Of a DNA stretch of 64,000 bases, positions 57,101 through 64,000 are shown piece by piece. The notes beneath the pieces are model-generated. The model searched no databases. It was given only the letters and a program-made list of their open reading frames with translations, and was not told the DNA's origin. The position numbers were made by a program, and so were the translations under genes. Origin of the DNA: Lentinula raphanica (Eukaryota > Basidiomycota > Agaricomycetes > Agaricales > Omphalotaceae); the NCBI GenBank assembly GCA_027919835.1, contig JANVFP010000004.1:1364001-1428000 (forward strand), in the 5' to 3' direction. Position 1 is the stretch's first letter; each line of letters begins with the position of its first letter.

Positions 57101-57836
57101 CAATTGGATGGTCGTATGGTTTACGTTCTGGCATCCGCTCTGATCTTTTCTTTGAGAAGACGTCACCATAATCATATAACCATGGTGGTATAAGAGATTT
57201 CCACTTAGTGGTATCCTCGTCTTCCTCAACAAATTCTTCTTCTAAATGTTTTTCATCAAACATAGCGGCAATAGTTGCTGCTTGTTTTTGCTCATCTGGA
57301 TTGTGCATGTCAATCCAGTTAATGTAAGGATTATCCATGTCCTCTTCTCCTAAATTGTCCAGTGAAGATTCCCATGGTAAATCTGGTTTGAGGTGAAGCT
57401 CATCAGCTCCAGCTTCATCAACTCGTATTTTACGGGCTCTAGATGCACATGTCTCTGAACACCTGGTGAACGCCCATTCCCCTGAATGCCAATCTATTTC
57501 TGGATTGTGTTTGTAGAGATAAGAGTATCCAATCATCATGTCCTTGTCACCTAGCTGAGTTTTATGTGAACCAATTTGGACATATGCTCGAACATACTCT
57601 TTTATCTCTCCTGCAACATTTGGCGTTCTATCCGCATTCAAAACTTGATACGGTTGTGCTATCTTATTTGTTACCAGGTGGTTTCTTTCAACATATCTTT
57701 TGTCGATGAAATTTGTTGTTGCTCCAGAGTCAACAAGAGCCTCGGCCTGCACTTTAAAACCGTATACCCAAAGTGTTACTGAAAGTCTAAAAGATGATTT
57801 CTTGTTACGAGCAATATTATTTAAACAAGCTTCCAT
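54168..57836 (-). CDS. Ty3/gypsy Pol polyprotein with chromodomain
   Basis: The 1222-residue frame has all the enzymes in gypsy order. Aspartic protease is at residues ~25-120 (VDSGATTNFID). Reverse transcriptase is at ~260-440 (VYLDDILIFG at ~405). RNase H is at ~530-650 (TDASDFAVGAVLYQ). Integrase has its zinc finger at ~780-826 (HH...CDTCQRMK) and a DDE core (SIDLITQ, SDRGTQF, YHPQTDGQTERVNQ). A chromodomain is at ~1140-1195 (YLVRWKGFTRDHDTWEP). The frame stays open upstream of the ATG across the gag stop and lies in the -1 frame relative to gag, so a Gag-Pol fusion by -1 frameshifting is possible. Pol reads through the polypurine tract and ends 32 bp inside the 3' LTR. No broken motif is seen. 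Confidence 0.95.
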   Translation of the reverse strand: MEACLNNIARNKKSSFRLSVTLWVYGFKVQAEALVDSGATTNFIDKRYVERNHLVTNKIAQPYQVLNADRTPNVAGEIKEYVRAYVQIGSHKTQLGDKDMMIGYSYLYKHNPEIDWHSGEWAFTRCSETCASRARKIRVDEAGADELHLKPDLPWESSLDNLGEEDMDNPYINWIDMHNPDEQKQAATIAAMFDEKHLEEEFVEEDEDTTKWKSLIPPWLYDYGDVFSKKRSERMPERKPYDHPIDFEEGSTLPKPSKIYPLSLKERNSLDEWIDEELKKGYIRPSQSPIAAPFFFVKKHDGSLRPVMDYRALNDITVKNRYPIPRISDLIDSLSQASIFTKIDLRWGYNNVRIREGDEWKTAFITKRGLFEATVMYFGFSNAPATFQAMMNDILGDLIRKGKVMVYLDDILIFGNDKEEHREIVREVLQRLRDNDLYAKAEKCFFEQDSIDYLGMIISKGYVKMDPKKLAGVLEWPVPTKVKHVQAFLGFANFYRRFIKDFAKIARPLTNLTKKDQPWLWDDIAQEAFEALKKAFTTAPILRIPDDTNPFRLGTDASDFAVGAVLYQLDPDDNLWHPVAFYSKSLSVHERNYEIYDKELLAIIRALEEYRHYLEGHPEKFEIWSDHQNLTYFRSAQKLTRRQARWALYLTRFDYSLRHKPGKTMQAEDPLSRRPDHEEGVNLDNRDQILLKPEFFAIQAIEAAHESPINDEQILREVKEALLTDEVTKDYKSLLSSGPREFKKSLKEWNYENGLLLYRGKIYIPKSTDDHLRRRIVQMHHDLPSAGHPGRWKTYELVSRNYWWPGMSVFVKNYVSGCDTCQRMKNRSQQPFGPLQPNRVPNGPWEIISIDLITQLPPSGKHNAICVVVDRLTKRAHFFAITNNFTAKDLAKLLYDRIYPLHGLPLQIISDRGTQFAAEVFQEWCRLLGIESTMSTAYHPQTDGQTERVNQILEQYLRCYVDYNLNDWADLLSTAEFAYSNQAHEGTKESPFFLEYGRHPRAGPMLIKNQGSIDFNDIMQQRLEAQEQAKAALKLAAERMKWYYDKGVQNIPFKVGDKVLLNLKDYQTTERALQPRFEGPFKIIRKLSDVTFELKLPPKYRGIHPVFHASKLATYTESTIPGQKAPTPETIIVDGEEEWVVEKILQHRVQRKRLEYLVRWKGFTRDHDTWEPAANLKNAPEKIREYKKQIDHSIESVELDIFSTELESEEGVMSQISLYSLP
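54200..54213 (-). promoter_or_regulatory. Polypurine tract
   Basis: On the minus strand AGAAGAGGGGGTAA directly abuts the 3' LTR. It is the expected plus-strand primer and lies within the pol reading frame. Confidence 0.8.
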
Positions 57837-57913
57837 AACTACTTTATCTGATTTTTTATCAGTGCTGATATTGGGTACACTATTTCCTGACTGTAGATCG
57901 CAGACATTATCCT

Positions 57914-59380
57914 CTACAGTCCCTCTGGAAAATCCGCCTTGTATTGTTGACTTCTAGCCCATCGCGATGGCTTAGAAGGTCCTGCCTGCACTTCACCGAC
58001 ATGTGCAGTCGCTCCTTTTGCAGTGAGCTCAGGTAAACTAATATCAGGGGTGCTCGTGGAGTTGACATTGAGAGCATCAGCTGGGGGCGCTGGCTCTTGG
58101 CTGTCTATTTCATCAAATAATTCCATCAACCGCGCTTTGAATGATTTCTTATCACTCGGTGGTGGTTGTTTCCCTTTGTTTCCTTGACCAGATGCAGATG
58201 CAGATGATGAAGAGTTTTTATTGAAATTTGGCCTTTTGCCTTCATTTCCAGGCTTATCCCAGCAATCCACTGTATTGTGAGTCTTTGATTTTGCCTTTAA
58301 GCCCTTTCCGGCGCATATTTGGCAATATCGTTGTTTTTGCTCCTGAGAATTAACCTTTTCTGGGGTTTTGCCTTTACTCTTTTTTGCCGCATCTATCTCC
58401 ATTGCATCTGGTTCATGACTGCCATTGCCTTTAGCATTATTGCCTGTGCCAAATATTACACTTTTAGTCTTTTCTGGATGTAAGGCTTTATATGATAAAA
58501 GGAGAAGTTCCAGATAATCTTCCCATTTAGTAGGAGTCTTTCCGGAAATTTCCAACACAACAAGTGCATTACGCAACTCTTGTGAAATAACATCACGAAG
58601 CTTGTCGATGTGAATACTATCTTGGTAGTCCACAATACGTGCAAGAGTGCGATATTGTTCAGCATATTTGATAAAGTCCTTACTAGCCAGTGACTTGTTT
58701 GTCCAAAGATGTGTGATTTCATTTTTTGCACCTTCTTTGTTATCACGGCGACCATAAATGGCATTGAGCTCATTGGCAAAGTTGTCCCAAGATCCCAGAT
58801 CGTTTCCCAAACGTGTGTCATCAAAGTACTTTCTCATATAGTTTGTGGCAGGAGAACGCAACCTAGTAAGAGCAGTCATAATTCTTTGGTGATCTGTCAC
58901 AATGCCTAAAGATGAGCAGTACAATGCAACTTGATTCATCCAATCTTCTAAGGTCATCTTGTTGTCTGTTCCAGAGAAGGTTGGTGGGTCAGGTACTTTG
59001 GGACCTCTGAATGGGCCAGCTCCAGCATCAGCAGGAAGCTTATCAAGCTGTGCCTTATAAGCTCGTAAAAGTTCTGCCTGAGTTTCGACAATCTGTCGAA
59101 GGCTACGAACTTCATTTGTTAAGTTCTCTTGATTGGTGAAGGCTGTAGTAAAAGCCTGATTCATCCAATCAGCAAGTCCATTGACATTTCTGTTGATATA
59201 TCCAATGGAAATGTTGGTAGTAGCCTCGTGAGCATTGCGAAGGAGTCGTCCAATTTGATTTTTCTGTTCATCAGTTTGAAATCCAATTGCTGCCATATCA
59301 ATTCCTTGAGAGACAGCATCGGACCAAACTTGTCCATCATCGACTAATTCAACAACAGGGGTGAAAGGTGTGTAAGACAT
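57914..59380 (-). CDS. Gag of the complete gypsy element
   Basis: The 488-residue product starts MSYTPFTPVVELVDDGQVWS. The capsid-like domain covers residues ~130-300 (PPTFSGTDNKMTLEDWMNQV, then YIKYAEQYRTLARIVDY-like helices). A zinc knuckle of unusual spacing, C-x2-C-x11-H-x4-C (CQICAGKG...HNTVDC), lies near residue 352. A Ser/Gly/Lys-rich linker and a short C-terminal tail follow. It packages element RNA into virus-like particles. Its stop is 78 nt before the first ATG of pol. Confidence 0.9.
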   Translation of the reverse strand: MSYTPFTPVVELVDDGQVWSDAVSQGIDMAAIGFQTDEQKNQIGRLLRNAHEATTNISIGYINRNVNGLADWMNQAFTTAFTNQENLTNEVRSLRQIVETQAELLRAYKAQLDKLPADAGAGPFRGPKVPDPPTFSGTDNKMTLEDWMNQVALYCSSLGIVTDHQRIMTALTRLRSPATNYMRKYFDDTRLGNDLGSWDNFANELNAIYGRRDNKEGAKNEITHLWTNKSLASKDFIKYAEQYRTLARIVDYQDSIHIDKLRDVISQELRNALVVLEISGKTPTKWEDYLELLLLSYKALHPEKTKSVIFGTGNNAKGNGSHEPDAMEIDAAKKSKGKTPEKVNSQEQKQRYCQICAGKGLKAKSKTHNTVDCWDKPGNEGKRPNFNKNSSSSASASGQGNKGKQPPPSDKKSFKARLMELFDEIDSQEPAPPADALNVNSTSTPDISLPELTAKGATAHVGEVQAGPSKPSRWARSQQYKADFPEGL

Positions 59381-59477
59381 TTTTCTAGTTGTTTTGAAGT
59401 CAGATTATTTTTCAGACATAATATTAAAAAATGAATATATGAAAAAACACAAATGTTTGCCAGATTACATAAGACTA

Positions 59478-60356
59478 TCATGCTTTGGCTGCATCAGGAA
59501 GTACAATATTCAGGTCTAATAGCTCCTTGCAAATTTCAGGAAGCCTAGTATACAGACTCTGAAAATTGACTTTCCCAATTTTGGTACATATCCCTTTTAT
59601 CTCTCTCCAATTTTTGTTACTCAATTGGTGTCCCCTCTTATCTAGATCCTGGTATAAATCCTCTAAATCATTATACCATCCCCAAAGAGAATTTCGATCC
59701 TGATTGGAAATTCTAAAAGCCTGTCCATTATATTCCTTGTACTCTTCCGAGTTTAACTCCCTGAAAACTGGCTCGAGACGAATTTTGGTAGCCTGCAGAA
59801 CACCTTCAAACTCCTTGATACGCTTAAGGACAGCATCCTGTTTAGGATAAGTATCAAGAGGAGTGAGCTGAGAGGGTTCTTCAAGGCATTGAGCGAGGGT
59901 TGGAATTCGTTGGAAGTGGAGATCAGAGGGAATAGGTGGAGGAGGAACATAGACAGGGTCAGGAAAGAATTTATGGGTTGGAGAGGTATCATAATCCTGA
60001 GAAGGTAGATCATGGAGCCTATTCATCAGGCGCTCTCGCTCGACGTATTTAAGATGACGTTTACGGAGCTTAGCGAGGTATTTCTTGTGAGAGATCGAGA
60101 TTTGGAGGCGTTGGAGGAGAGTGAGTTTATGAGTACGCACAGGTGCGTAGACAGGGATTTTGGTATAGCAAGGACGTCCGACATGATCATACTTCTTCCG
60201 TTTGTCCTTGGGAATGGTGATTCGTTCCCAAAGACCTGTCGATTTATCCATGGCCATGACAGACACATGGTTACGACGATTGGAAGGAGTATATTTCATG
60301 GGAAAAGTGGGAATAATTTTGCAAGGCATTGTCTGGCAGAAATGGCATAAGTACAT
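59478..60356 (-). CDS. Extra ORF upstream of gag, function unknown
   Basis: A 292-residue frame lies between the 5' LTR and gag, 97 nt before gag on the same strand. It starts MYLCHFCQTMPC, with two cysteine pairs that could bind metal. The N-terminal ~120 residues are basic (KDKRKKYDHVGRPCYTKIPV, KYLAKLRKRHLKYVERERL). A proline-rich segment (DPVYVPPPPIPSD) follows, then a long helical C-terminal half (RIKEFEGVLQATKIRLEPVF). Gypsy elements usually have no ORF here. Because the element appears young, an open frame alone does not prove selection. I recognise no domain. Confidence 0.75.
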   Translation of the reverse strand: MYLCHFCQTMPCKIIPTFPMKYTPSNRRNHVSVMAMDKSTGLWERITIPKDKRKKYDHVGRPCYTKIPVYAPVRTHKLTLLQRLQISISHKKYLAKLRKRHLKYVERERLMNRLHDLPSQDYDTSPTHKFFPDPVYVPPPPIPSDLHFQRIPTLAQCLEEPSQLTPLDTYPKQDAVLKRIKEFEGVLQATKIRLEPVFRELNSEEYKEYNGQAFRISNQDRNSLWGWYNDLEDLYQDLDKRGHQLSNKNWREIKGICTKIGKVNFQSLYTRLPEICKELLDLNIVLPDAAKA

Positions 60357-60741
60357 TGTCCCTTTTCAGCAGACAAGTACAAAGAAACAAAGGGAACCAG
60401 ATGCAGTGTGCAAGTCTTGATGATCTTGATGTCAAATGGATGGGGGGATCTCTACATGTCCTCATGTAGCAAATGAGAGTGTGTTACACACTCCCTGGTT
60501 CTTGCCCAAGAGCTGGCTTGCCGTCTACTCCAGTTCAAAAAGAACCAGATCATGGCCTACCCAAAGGTACCAGTCTTGTTGTAATGAAATACAGCAAGTC
60601 CCCTTACGCCTAGGGTCCGGCAAATCAAGAACAACTGTCCCTTTCAGCAACAGTGTTCAAAGTCCAGAAGGACCAAACAAGGTGGTGATGCCCCCACAGC
60701 CATGACAAGAAGTCAGACTGCACAACCTGCAAAAGGTCCCT

Positions 60742-60818
60742 GCCTGTTGCCCTTGACAGCAACAACAGGCAAGAAAGAAAAAGAAGTGTCTGTTGTCCTT
60801 GACAGCAACAACAGACAC
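60742..60818 (-). promoter_or_regulatory. Paired hairpins in the retrotransposon leader
   Basis: Two related inverted repeats stand 16 bp apart: GCCTGTTG/CAACAGGC (60742-60770) and GTGTCTGTTG/CAACAGACAC (60786-60818). Both enclose CCTTGACAG. They are within the untranslated leader, where packaging or dimerisation signals of retroelements usually lie. That role is inferred. Confidence 0.6.
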
Positions 60819-60841
60819 ACAAGAAGCAAGATTCAAGAAAC

Positions 60842-61375
60842 TATCACAACTTAGAACTCACCTAGTTGTAGTTGCAAAGGTTGGGGATAGTGACAGAGTA
60901 TGAGCACAAGTTGATCACAAGAGGATAAAAGATGTTCTTGAATCTGGGGGATCCCAGAGATACATGAGAGTATTTATACTACTCTAGAGTGGAGCTACTA
61001 TCTAATGATATCATAGTCCATGTCATAGTTGGAGCTACATGAAGTCATTTATGAAGTCACTATGATTCATGGTGAAGTCATGCATGAAGTCATCTATGAA
61101 GTCATCCTGTGGAGACTGTGGATGATTCATGGTGAAGTCATCTATGAAGTCATCTATGAAGTCATCCTGTGGATGCTTCACTTATTACATCATAAGACAA
61201 CCTGTTGTAATGTAGATATGGTGCAGAGCAAGCATGTCCCATCACTGGTTGTACAAATGAAAATATGTATGGCACAGAGATGATCAAATGATAAACTACT
61301 ACTGATAATATGATAAGATAGAGATAGGAGATAAGATAAGTGATTAAGGTAGAGAATAGAGAGAAATCTGTGACA
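60842..61375 (-). repeat. 5' LTR of the complete element
   Basis: The same 534 bp as 53666-54199, by eye without a difference. It would supply the promoter. Immediately inside it the minus strand reads GTTTCTTGAATC, which I cannot assign to a tRNA primer. Confidence 0.95.
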
Positions 61376-62165
61376 GACCAGTTCCTCAAGCTCTTGACAG
61401 CGGTTGACGAGCATGATCGCCGAGGCCACCATGTCTGGTGTCGACCATTCATTATCATACCAAGGTGAGACCACAAGGTTGATCTTCAAGTGTCTCGGTG
61501 TTTGTCTTATCCAGTAATCCTCCCAACCTGGACTCCGCGGCCACATAACGCTATCGACATCGACTTCGACGCGTACAAGGTCGCTGAAATGGAGTTGGAG
61601 TATGCGAAGGCTGAGTTGAACACTCTGGTAAAACCAGTCCATCTCGTGTCCGGGGGGGGGTCATGGCCAGGAGTTTCAGAGAACTGAACTGGATGTTCCG
61701 GGTGTCCTCTTGAGCTGGGAAGAACGACTCGAACAGGTGGCACCGAATCAGATTAGCCTCAATTGGTCGTGGGAGGCCAACAGACCATTCGAAAAAATTG
61801 TGGTCCAAGTGGACCTTCTTCAACGAGAGAGTAGACAGGTTTGTGCATCTGCGGAGGACGTCGGAAAAGAGATTGGTATAGTGTGGATCTACTAGCGCTT
61901 CACAAGAACAATCGTAGGCGTGACGACAGCCGGCGAAAACATGTCGAACTTGTCCCGCGCATTCCTGTCGGACTTCTCTGGTTGGATCCGGAAAATAAAC
62001 TACGGTTTTTAGGACAGCCTTCGCTATCCGATGCCACTTTGTATTGAGGAGACTGAGTTTGATGATGGTGTCTGGGCTTGGATAAAAGACATTGGTGTTG
62101 CCGTAACAATCCAATGATAATTTACAAATCATCGTTAGCAATTCTTCGGGGAGATCTATTGTATG
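61376..62165 (-). pseudogene. Split F-box gene, N-terminal part
   Basis: The F-box begins near 62165 (DLPEELLTMICKLSLD, then NTKWHRIAKAVLKTVVYFPD). It continues LRRCTNLSTLSLKKVHLDHN and QFSSLKLLAMTP. At the nine-G run at 61652-61660 (plus strand) the open frame changes: downstream coding (MDWFYQSVQLSLRILQLHFS, DMVASAIMLVNRCQELEELV) needs a one-base shift. The piece then ends at the retrotransposon. The true initiation codon was not found. It would have been an SCF substrate-recruiting F-box protein. Confidence 0.75.
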
Positions 62166-62169
62166 ATGT

Positions 62170-63197
62170 GAGTCTCAAGAGTTTCGGAAGGCTTTCTTCA
62201 CTTAGTCTTACTTTCGACGGTTATCGGCATGATGTGGAGGTGCTATTTGAGGAAGAACTAGGTTAATCCGAAGGGACGAAACTGGTTTTCTTTCGATGGT
62301 TTGCCAGCTGATACAATTAGACGAATATGTACGCGAGCGACGATGAGAGGCAGGAAGTGAGAAAGTATGGGCGCTAAAAGGCGCTAAATGATACCGCCGA
62401 GGGAAACTTTGCCGTCCAATGCTAACTCTTTCCTAGGGAGGTGGGGGTGGGCTACAATGAATACATCTGTAGTACGTTTAGGGTAGAAGGTTTTGATGCA
62501 AGTTTTATGGAATCCAGCTCGATTTTCTGTTGGCTCGTGTCGTGAGCCTGTGGACGGAACAAAAGAATTAAGTTCACTCAGACAGAGAAGAGAGGAAAAA
62601 GAGCGAGAGAGAAAAGAGCCTTCCTAATTGCTTTCTATACTTACAGTAATGACCGTCGATGCAATCGGGCCGCTACGCATCCCAGCCGAACTAGGGTAAC
62701 AACTTACAAATGTCCAACGTCAACATCCATTGAATATGGCCCAACGGTACTAGCTCAGTTTGAGCTCAGTCACTCAGTGGTACATACTTAAGTTGAATGC
62801 TATAGTTCTTGTATAGGCGAGTGACGCGGAGCTCAGCGATTCGAGGAATTCATCAACATTTCCATGCCCATGGCGCACACAGTGACTTTATAGAGTTGTT
62901 ATACACTATGTACTTAGAGATTAGCATTTTCTTTTCGGCTACACCGTTCGTCCATCTGTGTTAGGAACCGGGTTGAGAGGCGAGTCGCGAGAGAGGCTCG
63001 AGAGCGGTAGAAAGTGGGCGAAAAGTGATAAGAGTTGATTCGACAACGATACTACGAGAGATACAACGGTTTATATACATGGAAAGTAGGGAGCTAGGAG
63101 TAGAATCAGGAGAATGTAGTGAGTACATGAGTAATAACGAGACTGAGATGTATGAGAATGAAGTAAGAACATACGAGACGTTTAAGAGTCCTGATTA
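62170..63197. other. No gene recognised
   Basis: GCGCTAAAAGGCGCTAAATG near 62372 recalls the GCGCTTATGGGCGCTTA motif in the foldback arms. TGTTAGGAACCGGG near 62958 resembles an LTR start, but no partner end is seen. No coding sequence is assigned. Confidence 0.35.
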
Positions 63198-63632
63198 CAG
63201 CGTGTACGGAAAACCTTGTCAATGCACGTTATTTCGCCGGCACAAAAAAGAAAATAAAAAGAAAAGGTACCGAGTACAAGCGACTCTAAGCGACTCTAAG
63301 CGAGCCAGATCACTGTCACCCTTGAAGTGTGCATCACACTCACAAGCCTTTTTCTCTCTTAGAGTGGCCTACAATGGGCAGTTATATGATGTTTTGTATT
63401 GCTGGAAGCTAAATACCAGTACTTGATGTGCTTGAAGGCCATACAGAACTGAAAATCCTTGGAAAATGGACTGCAGTAATCATGCCAACCCTGATAGTAT
63501 CCAATATCTTACTTCGCTTATACTCAATTACTTGCCTCGCTAAGGCTCGCTTAGACTCGGTACCTTTCTGTTTTATTTTATTTTTTGAGCGGCCAAAAAA
63601 ATGTGCACTGACAAGGTTTTCTGTACAGGCTG
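63198..63632. mobile_element. 435-bp MITE with TA target duplication
   Basis: The element has long imperfect inverted termini, CAGCGTGTACGGAAAACC on the left and, read inward from the right, CAGCCTGTACAGAAAACC. The similarity extends inward for about 90 bp on each side through CTTGTCA.TGCAC and GGTACCGAGT. TA dinucleotides flank it (63196-63197 and 63633-63634). This fits a non-autonomous Tc1/mariner-type element. It has no coding capacity of its own. Confidence 0.8.
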
Positions 63633-63860
63633 TAAGTTCTAAGTAACCCTGAGTAGCGTCGTAGGAGAGGAGAGCGAGAGGAGCGAGGGAATCCTGACAA
63701 TCTGCTTCTGTGGGTTCTCAATTGCATCATACGAGCTAGCAATATCAGTCCAAGAGTACAATTTCAAGTTAACAAAACCTTGATCGAAATGAAGATCGTC
63801 CAAGCACCGAAAAGGTCCGCAAAGTTGAGCAGACACAACGTATCGAGGTTAGTGACTTTG

Positions 63861-64000
63861 CTACTCCTGATGCCGGCGCCAGATCACATATCCATTGAGC
63901 CAGAATTGCTCCAGCGATATCCCATCTTGATTCTCTTCGATCTTTGACTGAAGCAAATCCGGATTGGCCGTCCTCACATCTAGCTCATTGTATTTTAAAA
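63861..64000 (-). CDS. F-box paralogue, C-terminal end (partial)
   Basis: The last ~46 codons before a stop at 63861 match the end of the split F-box gene at 53113-53253 with only a few substitutions (both end WLNGYVIWRRHQE). The gene continues past the right edge of the window. It is a recent duplicate in the same orientation. Confidence 0.8.
   Translation of the reverse strand, partial: LKYNELDVRTANPDLLQSKIEENQDGISLEQFWLNGYVIWRRHQE

Larger units (their letters stand above)
53666..61375 (-). mobile_element. Complete chromodomain Ty3/gypsy retrotransposon
   Basis: The 7710-bp element is bounded by two 534-bp LTRs and the 5-bp duplication GACCA (53661-53665 and 61376-61380). On the minus strand its order is 5' LTR, leader with two hairpins, a 292-residue extra ORF, gag, pol with chromodomain, polypurine tract and 3' LTR. 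All three frames are open. The element disrupts an F-box gene. It is a candidate for recent activity. Confidence 0.95.

Noticed and set aside
62958..63197. Solo LTR beginning TGTTAGGAACCGGG
   Set aside because: No matching end or target duplication could be found; the MITE at 63198 obscures the region.
1..64000. CRISPR array, rRNA genes, bacterial operons
   Set aside because: No regularly spaced repeats with unique spacers, no rRNA sequence recognised, and the genes are intron-containing and fungal.

Overview
The window looks like nuclear DNA of a filamentous basidiomycete, most likely an Agaricomycete. The recognisable genes are split by short GT-AG introns. Several families are ones expanded in mushroom-forming fungi: F-box/leucine-rich proteins, an OTT_1508-type deaminase, a KDZ-transposase cysteine cluster and a TET/JBP-type dioxygenase. 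Ty3/gypsy elements are abundant. No bacterial features are present. The species is not identified.

Layout: 0-4.3 kb is the gag gene and a candidate 5' LTR of a gypsy element that runs off the left edge. From 4.3 to 8 kb there is AT-rich repeat DNA and one arm of a foldback element. From 8.1 to 16 kb there are two tRNA-like genes with interrupted anticodon loops, an RPA1 gene with an in-frame stop, remnants resembling a Bud4/anillin PH protein and a DEP-domain RGS protein, and an intact-looking MUG113/T5orf172 gene. From 16 to 29 kb lie mitochondrial EF-G2, NOT1 (CCR4-NOT scaffold) and a Hook-type coiled-coil gene, all on the minus strand and visibly damaged. A 2.9-kb palindromic element sits inside the EF-G2 reading frame with a 7-bp target duplication.

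From 29 to 36 kb there are only unassigned coding-like fragments. From 36.4 to 42.5 kb are an OTT_1508-like deaminase gene and a broken CCCH/RBR ubiquitin ligase gene. From 43 to 52 kb are the 3' end of a decayed chromovirus, an F-box gene, a KDZ cysteine-cluster fragment, a gene with an RNase H1-type N-terminal domain, an EF-1alpha pseudogene fragment and a TET/JBP-like dioxygenase gene. From 53.1 to 62.2 kb an F-box gene is split by a complete 7.7-kb chromodomain Ty3/gypsy element. Its two 534-bp LTRs show no difference by eye, it has a GACCA target duplication, and it carries an extra ORF before gag. The right end has a 435-bp MITE with TA flanks and the start of a duplicated F-box gene.

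Most non-mobile genes here are damaged by frameshifts, stops, deletions or insertions, and several resemble essential housekeeping genes. The simplest reading is a repeat-rich region that collects decayed gene copies. An alternative haplotype or sequencing errors could also explain part of it. The KDZ cysteine-cluster fragment and the TET/JBP-like gene lie 2 kb apart, which recalls the published association of these two families in fungi.
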